A DNA stretch of 6,894 nt from Candidatus Aerophobota bacterium (GTDB taxonomy: Bacteria; Aerophobota; Aerophobia; Aerophobales; B3-G15), in assembly GCA_021162265.1 (NCBI GenBank), contig JAGGZA010000109.1, positions 1-6,894 on the forward strand. Direction: 5' to 3'. The translations under genes and the position numbers were made by a program. The first letter of the stretch is position 1; each line of letters opens with the position of its first letter. Below the pieces are notes generated by a model, which saw only the letters and a list, made by a program, of their open reading frames with translations, had not been told where the DNA came from and did no database searches. Below are positions 1-5,550 of the stretch, piece after piece.

Positions 1-286
1 TCACCACAGGATGTCGCAGGCTATTTATTACATCGCATATTGCCATTACTGCTGTTAACGACCCTCCAGGAGAGGTGATTCTTATACCAATGGGGGCTGT
101 TCCCGGTTTAGAATCAAGGTTCATCAGCGCAAGGATAACTTCATCTGCTTTTCCGGTATCTATGTCTCCAGATATACTTACCCAGTCATTTATATCTATT
201 TGGGGCATTTTTGCGAAAGAAGATGTACTACATATCAGGAGCAAAAATAAAAAAATACTCACTATTAACCCTTCTCTTTTTGTCAT
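1..286 (-). CDS. Exported ClpP/crotonase-fold serine protease-like protein, C-terminus cut by window edge
   Basis: Only the first 95 codons are inside the window. Residues 1-25 look like a Sec signal peptide: a basic start (MTKREG), a hydrophobic core at about 7-19, and a likely signal peptidase I site after STSSFA (A25). What follows resembles the start of a ClpP fold: a beta strand WVSISGDID (35-43), a helix with ALMNLD, then strand IGIRITSPGGSLTA with the SPGGS turn at 72-76, then a helix ending INSLRHPVV. In ClpP that Gly-Gly turn forms the oxyanion hole. The catalytic Ser and His would lie beyond the edge, so activity cannot be judged. ClpP itself is cytosolic, which makes an exported relative unusual; a COG3904-type periplasmic protein or an SppA/NfeD relative are alternatives. 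The start is supported by AGAGGA at 295-300, 8 bases upstream. It is probably co-transcribed with the gene ending at 312. The fold call is fairly sure; the function is open. Confidence 0.72.
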   Translation of the reverse strand, partial: MTKREGLIVSIFLFLLLICSTSSFAKMPQIDINDWVSISGDIDTGKADEVILALMNLDSKPGTAPIGIRITSPGGSLTAVMAICDVINSLRHPVV

Positions 287-311
287 TATTTATTTCCTCT
301 GTTTTTTGTTC

Positions 312-716
312 TCAGAAAAGGAGCATATCCTCAATTATTTCTTCCATTGTATGGACCATACCTTTGCTTGGTACCCATAAAGCCACATCCTGGAGAAGAG
401 AGGATATTCCAGGGTCTATATTAATGGGAAAATTTCCTCTTAGTATTTTAGCGTACCTTTCTCCTGCTAAAGCTCTGGCGTATGCCGTAATTTTTTTTCT
501 TTTTTCCTCTGTTACTCTATCTTTACCAGGCAGAATTATAATAGTAACCCCCTCCAGCCTGTAACTTTGAGGCTCCAGCCTGCGTATCTTGGCTACACCA
601 ACGTACCTTGTCTTTTCAATTACTGTTCTACAGAGTTTACCGTAAGGTACAGGGTTATCTTCTATTTTTTCTTCACCTTCAAAACTTACACTAAAAAACT
701 CTTCTATATAAATCAT
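312..716 (-). CDS. Conserved-looking hypothetical protein, 134 residues
   Basis: I do not recognise this protein. It has no signal peptide or membrane segment and no cysteine motif (one Cys, in GKLCRTV), so it is probably cytosolic. The N-terminal half reads like beta strands (MIYIEEFFSVSFEG, YVGVAKIRRL, GVTIIILPGKD). It is followed by a charged helix (VTEEKRKKITAYARALAG) and a second alpha/beta part ending in an acidic helix (TMEEIIEDMLLF). The ATG is preceded by AAAGGTG at a workable spacing, and a sigma-70-like promoter lies 37-64 bases upstream, both of which support a real gene. It is the first gene of a two-gene unit: its TGA is 25 bases before the start of the exported ClpP-like protein. 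That pairing is the only hint to a role. No function is assigned. Confidence 0.7.
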   Translation of the reverse strand: MIYIEEFFSVSFEGEEKIEDNPVPYGKLCRTVIEKTRYVGVAKIRRLEPQSYRLEGVTIIILPGKDRVTEEKRKKITAYARALAGERYAKILRGNFPINIDPGISSLLQDVALWVPSKGMVHTMEEIIEDMLLF

Positions 717-752
717 TCCTGCACCTTTAAAATTTAAGGACTTTTCTTTTTT

Positions 753-780
753 ATTATGTTAAATAATCCAGGGTTGTCAA
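753..780 (-). promoter_or_regulatory. Sigma-70-like promoter for the 134-residue gene and ClpP-like gene
   Basis: Read on the minus strand, a perfect TTGACA (plus 775-780) is followed after 16 bases by CATAAT (753-758), which matches the -10 consensus at five of six positions. Transcription would start near 746 and give a leader of about 30 bases before the ATG at 716. It diverges from the lipA promoter, with 34 bases between the two -35 boxes. Confidence 0.65.
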
Positions 781-814
781 TGATTGAAGTTTTATTTTAT
801 CTTTTAACAGAAGT

Positions 815-842
815 TTGACATAAGGATGTTATAGCTTATAAT
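815..842 (+). promoter_or_regulatory. Consensus sigma-70-like promoter of lipA
   Basis: TTGACA at 815-820 and TATAAT at 837-842 both match consensus exactly, separated by 16 bases. A start near 849 leaves a leader of about 30 bases with a strong ribosome site (AAAGGAGAGG, 863-872) before the ATG at 880. The leader is too short for a riboswitch, and no operator-like palindrome is visible, so expression looks constitutive. Confidence 0.75.
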
Positions 843-879
843 TTTAGGACACCGAAATTTCTAAAGGAGAGGATAAGTC

Positions 880-1761
880 ATGAGATTACCTTCCTGGCTC
901 ACTAAAAAGTTCTCTTCTGCTGAAGCAGAGGGAATAAGGAATATGGAAAAGCTTTTAAAGTCTCTTTCGCTGCATACTGTATGTCAAGAGGCAAGGTGTC
1001 CCAATATTGGCGAGTGCTTTTCCAGGAAAACCGCTACCTTTATGATTTTAGGGAATATATGTACAAGGAATTGTCGTTTCTGCGCAGTTAAGAAGGGTAC
1101 TCCCTTGCCTCCGGATCCACAGGAGCCGGAGAATGTAGCAAAAGCGGTGGATAAGCTTGGATTGAAGTATGTTGTTATAACCTCAGTAACTCGAGATGAT
1201 TTGCCAGATGGAGGAGCGCATCAATTTGTCAGGACAATAAACTCCATTAAAAAATTGTGTGGGGATAGAACTTTGATAGAAGTTTTAATTCCGGATTTTG
1301 GTGGAGTGATGTCTTCTTTAAGAAAAGTATTGGAGGCAAAACCTCTTGTCTTGAACCACAATCTTGAAACTGTTCCGAGACTATACGCCAAAGTGAGACC
1401 TCAAGCAAATTATCAACGCTCTATTGAACTTCTGGAAAGGTGTAAAAAAATATCTCCTCAGATCTATACGAAATCGGGGTTGATGGTAGGTCTGGGAGAA
1501 AAAATGGACGAGGTAATTGAAGTAATGAAGGACTTAAGAAGTGTAAACTGTGACATTTTAACTATAGGTCAGTACCTGAGACCAACTCCAAAGCATCTTG
1601 AGGTGAAAGAATTTATACCTCCAGAAATTTTTTCCCGATATAGAGAAATCGCTTATTCCCTCGGTTTTATCTATGTTGCCTCTTCACCTTTTGTCAGGAG
1701 TTCTTATATGGCAAGAGAGTGGTTAAAAAATTTAACCACTCCCCTATCCTTATACGGCTGA
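880..1761 (+). CDS. lipA: Lipoyl synthase LipA
   Basis: Radical SAM enzyme that inserts two sulfur atoms at C6 and C8 of octanoyl groups on lipoyl-domain proteins (glycine cleavage H protein, E2 subunits). All family hallmarks are present. The auxiliary [4Fe-4S] cluster motif CQEARCPNIGEC supplies C35, C40 and C46. The radical SAM motif CTRNCRFC supplies C61, C65 and C68. The C-terminal RSSYMA at 273-278 holds the serine that ligates the auxiliary, sacrificial cluster. VITSVTRDDLPDGGA and the VGLGE stretch are also typical. At 293 residues it is full length for the bacterial family. The ATG is fixed by AAAGGAGAGG at 863-872. It is a single-gene unit with its own promoter; no lipB, lplA or gcvH lies beside it here. 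The 3' end converges on tkt with 18 bases between stop codons, and its last codons form a perfect hairpin. The identification is very secure. Confidence 0.97.
   Translation: MRLPSWLTKKFSSAEAEGIRNMEKLLKSLSLHTVCQEARCPNIGECFSRKTATFMILGNICTRNCRFCAVKKGTPLPPDPQEPENVAKAVDKLGLKYVVITSVTRDDLPDGGAHQFVRTINSIKKLCGDRTLIEVLIPDFGGVMSSLRKVLEAKPLVLNHNLETVPRLYAKVRPQANYQRSIELLERCKKISPQIYTKSGLMVGLGEKMDEVIEVMKDLRSVNCDILTIGQYLRPTPKHLEVKEFIPPEIFSRYREIAYSLGFIYVASSPFVRSSYMAREWLKNLTTPLSLYG
1717..1741. repeat. Perfect 11-bp inverted repeat (hairpin) at the lipA/tkt convergent junction
   Basis: GAGTGGTTAAA (1717-1727), loop AAA (1728-1730), and TTTAACCACTC (1731-1741) pair without mismatch. The repeat lies inside lipA codons for EWLKNLTTP, 18 bases before the lipA stop codon ends its reading frame, and 39 bases past the tkt stop on the other strand. 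Neither side has a run of T directly after the stem, so a classic intrinsic terminator is not supported. A role in ending or protecting the tkt mRNA 3' end is possible. It could also be chance within an AT-rich coding segment. Confidence 0.6.
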
Positions 1762-1779
1762 ATGAATTATTAAATTACG

Positions 1780-3738
1780 TTAGGTTACCTTTTTTATAGC
1801 TTCTATTACAGTATTTACAAGGCTATCTGTGTCAAGCCTCTCCATTTTAAATAACTCTTCAGCAGGACCTGAACCAGCGTATCTTTTTATTCCTAATTTT
1901 TTAAAGTAGCAACTCAGGGAGTTTTCAGCTAAAAAGTTAGCCACTATACTTCCCAGTCCTGTTTTTACATTGTGATCCTCGTAAGTTATTACTATACCAG
2001 TTTTTGAAGCTTCTCTCAAAACTTCAGCATCAAGCTTACTCCAGCAGGAAATATTTACCACCTTAACACTATATCCCTTTTCCTTTAATACCTGCCAGGC
2101 CTGGATAGCTTTATGAAGGAGGGTTCCGGTGGAGATAATGGTAGCCTGATTTCCCTCTCTTATTATATCTGCTTTGCCGTAAGTAAATTGATAGTTTTCT
2201 CCAAAAAAAGGCAGGCCATCCTCAGATAGAATAACAGGCAATTTTGATCGTCCCACTCCTACAAAGAAGTTGCCTGGATGAGTGGCAATGTATCTTATAA
2301 CTTTGTCTGTTTGGTTAGCATCAGCAGGAATTATTATTTCAAATCCAAATAAATTATTAATTACTCCTCCATAATCAATACACTGGTGGGTTTTTCCATC
2401 CTGGCCTACATCTATACCGTTATGAGTGCAAACCAGTTTTAAGTTTGTGCGATTGAGGTCATTTAGCCGATGCTGGTTATAAGTTTCATCTACTCCAAAT
2501 ACACCAAAATCTGAAAAAAATACTATCACTCCTTGAGTGGATAGAGCACCTGCGACGGCAGCGGTATTATGTTCCTGAATTCCTCCTTCAAAAAACCATT
2601 CAGCACAAGATTTGGCAAATTCATCTGTTTTTACCGAGCCCAGGAGATCGCAATCAAACACAGCTATTGGGGTTTTTCCTTTTTTTGTTTTGTTGGCTTC
2701 CCCGATACTCTGAAGGGCTTTCCCAAAGGCGCTGCGGTTGGCTACTTTTTCTCCTTTTTCATAGACAATATATTTGCCCGGGCTAATATCAATTTCTGGT
2801 AAGGTTTTCTCTTTAAATTCAATTTGAGGAGGTTTAGTGGTTTTTCTTAAATTAAAATATTTTTCAAGGTTCTCATCAACACCCAGCTCTTTAAGCGCTC
2901 TTTTACATTCCTCTACTGATAGGGGTTTCCCATGATACTGGAACTTGTCTTCCATAAAGGATACTCCTTTACCCATAATTGTGTGAGCAAGTATCGCCAC
3001 AGGAAAATCTTTATTCCTAACCGCCTCTCTTAGAGCTCTGTAAATTTCCTGATGGTTGTGTCCATCGATTTCAATTACCTTCCACCCATCGGCGAGGTAA
3101 TTTTCCTTTATATTTTGAGGCATAATCTCTTTAAGTGGTCCTGAGAGTTGAAGAAGATTATAATCGATAATTACAGTTAAGTTGGTGAGATTGTATTTTT
3201 TGGCAAATCTTCTGGCTTCTCCTACCTGACCTTTAGATTGTTCTCCATCACTCATAACTACGAAGGTATGAAAGTCTTTTTCCATAAGTTTGGCAGCAAG
3301 GGCAAAGCCACATCCTGCGGATAGACCTTGTCCAAGGTTCCCTGTGCTCCACTCAACTCCTGGTATATCTCTTTCTATATGTCCCTCAAACATGCTTCCG
3401 GTCCTGCGGAAATTAGCGATAGCATCATCAAGATTAAAGAAGCCAAGATGCCCGAGGGTTACGTAGACCCCGGGAGAGGTATGACCGTGACTTACCACTA
3501 TTCTGTCTCTATCCGGGTGATGAGGGTTGTCTGGCCATACTCGAGCACAGAACCACAAAGTAAGGTAAATATCTATGGAAGACATGGAACCTCCGGGGTG
3601 TCCGGAGGCGGCAACTGTAGTCATTTTCAATATATCGCCTCTTGCTGTTTTAGAGAGCTTTTTTAATTCTTCTATTTTTTCTTTATCCAGGCTTTCTTCT
3701 TCGAATCCCCAGCAAATTCTTCTTTTTTCTTTTTCCAT
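1780..3738 (-). CDS. tkt: Transketolase, full-length single chain with altered TPP loop
   Basis: Thiamine diphosphate enzyme that moves two-carbon ketol units between sugar phosphates in the non-oxidative pentose phosphate pathway. At 652 residues both halves are in one chain. The N-terminal PP domain (about 25-295) has SGHPGGS (H47), SHGHTSPGVY, STGNLGQGLS and the Mg/TPP motif SDGE (163-166) with N194. The Pyr domain (about 335-500) has the catalytic Glu in GIQEHN (E389), then THNGIDVGQDGKTHQ (H439, D447, H451) and GRSKLP (R497). These match the substrate and phosphate ligands of known transketolases, as do R335 and S368. The C-terminal domain follows to 652. Two changes stand out: the usual GDG is SDG, and the Glu six residues after GDG's Asp-1 (yeast E162) is Lys169. 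The start is set by the GAGGAG inside the ferredoxin stop region, 1 base of spacing from that gene. DXS is unlikely given the length and motifs. Confidence 0.95.
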   Translation of the reverse strand: MEKEKRRICWGFEEESLDKEKIEELKKLSKTARGDILKMTTVAASGHPGGSMSSIDIYLTLWFCARVWPDNPHHPDRDRIVVSHGHTSPGVYVTLGHLGFFNLDDAIANFRRTGSMFEGHIERDIPGVEWSTGNLGQGLSAGCGFALAAKLMEKDFHTFVVMSDGEQSKGQVGEARRFAKKYNLTNLTVIIDYNLLQLSGPLKEIMPQNIKENYLADGWKVIEIDGHNHQEIYRALREAVRNKDFPVAILAHTIMGKGVSFMEDKFQYHGKPLSVEECKRALKELGVDENLEKYFNLRKTTKPPQIEFKEKTLPEIDISPGKYIVYEKGEKVANRSAFGKALQSIGEANKTKKGKTPIAVFDCDLLGSVKTDEFAKSCAEWFFEGGIQEHNTAAVAGALSTQGVIVFFSDFGVFGVDETYNQHRLNDLNRTNLKLVCTHNGIDVGQDGKTHQCIDYGGVINNLFGFEIIIPADANQTDKVIRYIATHPGNFFVGVGRSKLPVILSEDGLPFFGENYQFTYGKADIIREGNQATIISTGTLLHKAIQAWQVLKEKGYSVKVVNISCWSKLDAEVLREASKTGIVITYEDHNVKTGLGSIVANFLAENSLSCYFKKLGIKRYAGSGPAEELFKMERLDTDSLVNTVIEAIKKVT

Positions 3739-3739
3739 T

Positions 3740-3940
3740 TTACTCCTCTTCCTCGTATTGAATTGCTTCAGTTGGGCATTCTTCGGCCGCCTCTTTTATT
3801 TCCTCTTCAAATTCATTAAAGTCAGCGTCTTCTTTGACCGTGGCAACATCATCCACTTCAAAAACATCAGGGCAGGTTTCCTCACAAAGCCCACACCCTG
3901 TGCAGGCATCCTCATCTATCCATACTTCTACAATTGCCAT
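3740..3940 (-). CDS. Single-cluster [4Fe-4S] ferredoxin, Thermotoga type
   Basis: Small cytosolic electron carrier of 66 residues. CTGCGLC gives C13, C16 and C19, and the CPTEAI near the C-terminus gives C55. In single-cluster ferredoxins these four bind one [4Fe-4S] cluster. C23 (ETCPDVF) is where Thermotoga and Desulfovibrio-type proteins often form a disulfide, but there is no other cysteine to partner it here. The protein is very acidic (25 Asp/Glu against 2 Lys and no Arg) and ends EEEE. The start ATG has a strong GAGGAGGAG site (plus 3945-3953). It is the first gene of a two-gene operon with transketolase, with one base between stop and start. Transketolase needs no electron carrier, so the reason for the pairing is unknown. 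The family is certain; the redox partner cannot be told. Confidence 0.94.
   Translation of the reverse strand: MAIVEVWIDEDACTGCGLCEETCPDVFEVDDVATVKEDADFNEFEEEIKEAAEECPTEAIQYEEEE
3743..3748 (-). promoter_or_regulatory. Ribosome site for tkt inside the end of the ferredoxin gene
   Basis: GAGGAG on the minus strand is at once the last two Glu codons of the ferredoxin and the Shine-Dalgarno sequence for tkt, 4 bases before its ATG. The ferredoxin TAA and the tkt ATG are one base apart. This arrangement favours re-initiation and coupled translation of the two proteins. Confidence 0.7.
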
Positions 3941-3975
3941 CTTGCTCCTCCTCTTAATTAAATTTTTGGTCTATA

Positions 3976-4003
3976 CCTATAGCAAATTAATTAAAAATGT
4001 CAA
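3976..4003 (-). promoter_or_regulatory. Promoter of the ferredoxin-transketolase operon
   Basis: On the minus strand, TTGACA (plus 3998-4003) matches consensus exactly and is followed after 16 bases by TATAGG (3976-3981), a four-of-six -10 box lacking the final T. Transcription would begin near 3969, giving a leader of about 29 bases that carries the GAGGAGGAG ribosome site. The -35 box directly abuts that of the divergent promoter at 4004. Confidence 0.6.
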
Positions 4004-4009
4004 TTGACA
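3998..4009. repeat. 12-bp palindrome made of two abutting -35 boxes
   Basis: TGTCAATTGACA is a perfect palindrome. Its left half is the -35 box of the minus-strand ferredoxin promoter and its right half is the -35 box of the plus-strand radical SAM promoter, with no base between them. Both -10 boxes sit 16 bases out. It could also be a dimeric regulator site, but promoter geometry alone explains it. Confidence 0.7.
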
Positions 4010-4031
4010 AATCTATAGTTTGGTATATAAT
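4004..4031 (+). promoter_or_regulatory. Consensus sigma-70-like promoter of the radical SAM gene
   Basis: TTGACA at 4004-4009 and TATAAT at 4026-4031 both match consensus, with a 16-base spacer. A start near 4038 leaves a leader of about 72 bases before the ATG at 4110, longer than the other leaders in the window. Confidence 0.75.
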
Positions 4032-4068
4032 TTTGCAGAACTTGCTTTGTAATTTATTTTTAAATTTT

Positions 4069-4097
4069 TAAGATGATTTTTCAATAAGATGATTTTT
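4069..4097 (+). repeat. Tandem 13-base direct repeat in the radical SAM leader
   Basis: TAAGATGATTTTT occurs at 4069-4081 and again at 4085-4097, with three bases between copies. Each copy holds an ATG that opens a very short frame (MIFQ-stop from 4073, MIF-stop from 4089), in different frames and without a clear ribosome site. The real start at 4110 has AAGGAGA at 4099-4105. The repeat may be a slippage duplication in AT-rich DNA. Confidence 0.55.
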
Positions 4098-4109
4098 TAA
4101 GGAGAGAAA

Positions 4110-5501
4110 ATGAAAATAGAGTTAATAGCTCCTACCTGGATAGAGAAGGTTCAGGTGAAGAGAGCTAAAAGGGAAAAGGTTTTTAAAATTCCTCCTCTTG
4201 GGCTTTTAAATGTAGCTGCAGTAACTCCTCCTGATATTAAGGTAAGTCTTACTGATGAGAATGTTGATTCTATAGATTTTGATAAGGATGTTGATCTTGT
4301 AGGTATAAGCACTATGACTTCTGCTGCTCCACGAGCCTATGAGATTGCCCGTCAGTTTAGAAAGAGAGGGGTTCCTGTGGTGCTTGGAGGTCCTCATGTG
4401 TCAGCTTTACCTGAGGAAGGACTTCAACATGCTGATGCAGTTGTGGTTGGTGAAGCAGAGGGTGTCTGGGAAAGATTAATAGATGATTTTATTCATGGCG
4501 GGAAGGATTCTTTAAAGAAAATTTATAAGAATGATACTCTACCGGACCTTTCAAAGATTCCCTTTCCCAGGTGGGATATTTTAAAAAAAGAAAGATATGT
4601 GGTTAATAAGGTTCTTCATCTTACAAGAGGTTGTCCTTATAACTGTTCTTTTTGTTCGGTAACTCAGCTTTTTGGCAGAAAGATAAGGTCTCGTCCTGTA
4701 GATAAAGTGGTTGATTTTATCAAGGAAAATATAGGAAAAGGATTAAGCGGAAGGTTTTTTGTTTTTCTTGATGATAATATCATGGGAAATAGAAAGTACG
4801 CCAAAGAGCTTTTTCATGCTCTTATCCCTTTAAAGATAATCTGGATGAGTCAGTCCTCTATAAATGCAGCCTATGATAAGGAGCTTTTAGATTTAGCAGC
4901 TAAAAGCGGATGTAAGGCTCTTTTTGTAGGTATTGAGAGTATATCAGAGGGTGCTCTTAAAGAGGTAGGGAAGACTCAAAACAGAGTTGAGTTTTATGAG
5001 GAAGCAATAAAAAGGTTTCATCGTCATGGAATATTTATTCACGGAGCTTTTATATTTGGTATGGATGATCACGATAAAAGTATATTTAAGACAACAGTGG
5101 ACTTTGTAAACAAAGTGAAATTAGATGGTGTCCAGTATTCTATTTTGACTCCTTTACCCGGGACCAGGTTTCATAAGCAAATGGAGAAGGAAGGCAGGAT
5201 TATTGATAGAGACTGGTCAAATTATGACTGTGGGCATGTAGTATTCAGACCAAAGAAGATGACCCCGGCAGAGCTTGACAGGGGAATGGCCTGGGCATAT
5301 GTTAAGAGTCTTAGTTTGTCTTCCATCTTCAGAAGAATTACGGGAGTTTTCTCAGGAGGAAGATGGAAATATGCTTTGCCTCTTTTTATTTTTGATATTT
5401 ACTACAGGAGAACCTGCTCAAAGATGAAAGAAAGGGTGGATAATCCAATGGTTCAGGAGGAAAAAAAGCATGAGATAATGCCTGTTCTTGGCAATAATTA
5501 G
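4110..5501 (+). CDS. B12-binding-domain radical SAM protein, substrate unknown
   Basis: 463 residues in two recognised parts. Residues 1 to about 140 form a Rossmann-like cobalamin-binding-type domain: IPPLGLLNVAA, DLVGISTMTS (62-71), VVLGGPHVSALPEEG (90-104) and VVVGEAEG (111-118). It lacks the DxHxxG motif, so cobalamin, if bound, would not use that histidine. The radical SAM domain follows: RGCPYNCSFC supplies C175, C179 and C182 for the [4Fe-4S] cluster, then FLDDNIM, CKALFVGIES and HGAFIFGMDD, typical of the family's barrel strands. The C-terminal 90 residues resemble the helical tail of related B12-radical SAM proteins of the HpnJ/DUF4070 type. Such proteins often methylate unactivated carbons or act on lipids and cofactors, but nothing here names the substrate. 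It is a one-gene unit with its own strong promoter; AAGGAGA at 4099-4105 fixes the start. Its neighbours give no pathway clue. Confidence 0.88.
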   Translation: MKIELIAPTWIEKVQVKRAKREKVFKIPPLGLLNVAAVTPPDIKVSLTDENVDSIDFDKDVDLVGISTMTSAAPRAYEIARQFRKRGVPVVLGGPHVSALPEEGLQHADAVVVGEAEGVWERLIDDFIHGGKDSLKKIYKNDTLPDLSKIPFPRWDILKKERYVVNKVLHLTRGCPYNCSFCSVTQLFGRKIRSRPVDKVVDFIKENIGKGLSGRFFVFLDDNIMGNRKYAKELFHALIPLKIIWMSQSSINAAYDKELLDLAAKSGCKALFVGIESISEGALKEVGKTQNRVEFYEEAIKRFHRHGIFIHGAFIFGMDDHDKSIFKTTVDFVNKVKLDGVQYSILTPLPGTRFHKQMEKEGRIIDRDWSNYDCGHVVFRPKKMTPAELDRGMAWAYVKSLSLSSIFRRITGVFSGGRWKYALPLFIFDIYYRRTCSKMKERVDNPMVQEEKKHEIMPVLGNN

Positions 5502-5550
5502 GTTATGTTGTAGCCAGGAATATTTACTTTTTTATAGTGATGCTTTTAAA

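Noticed and set aside
13..310. Lipoprotein signal around C19 of the ClpP-like protein
   Set aside because: The residue before the Cys is Ile, which does not fit a lipobox; a signal peptidase I site after SSFA fits better.
75..564. Two overlapping plus-strand open frames (75-380 and 211-564)
   Set aside because: They lie antisense to the ClpP-like and 134-residue genes, lack ribosome sites and show no recognisable motif; the minus-strand genes have promoters, ribosome sites and family features.
2569..3961. Plus-strand open frames at 2569-2802, 3328-3666 and 3575-3961
   Set aside because: All are antisense shadows of transketolase and ferredoxin, whose motifs are unmistakable.
4032..4109. Possible riboswitch, such as cobalamin or SAM type, in the radical SAM leader
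   Set aside because: The leader is only about 72 bases, is very AT-rich and has no strong stems or known conserved boxes.
4206..4397. Minus-strand open frame of 63 codons
   Set aside because: It is antisense to the cobalamin-type domain of the radical SAM gene, with no ribosome site or motif.
5501..5533. Possible terminator after the radical SAM gene: GGTTA/TAGCC stem then a T run
   Set aside because: The stem has only five pairs including one G-U, and the T run begins about 13 bases later, so it is too weak to call.
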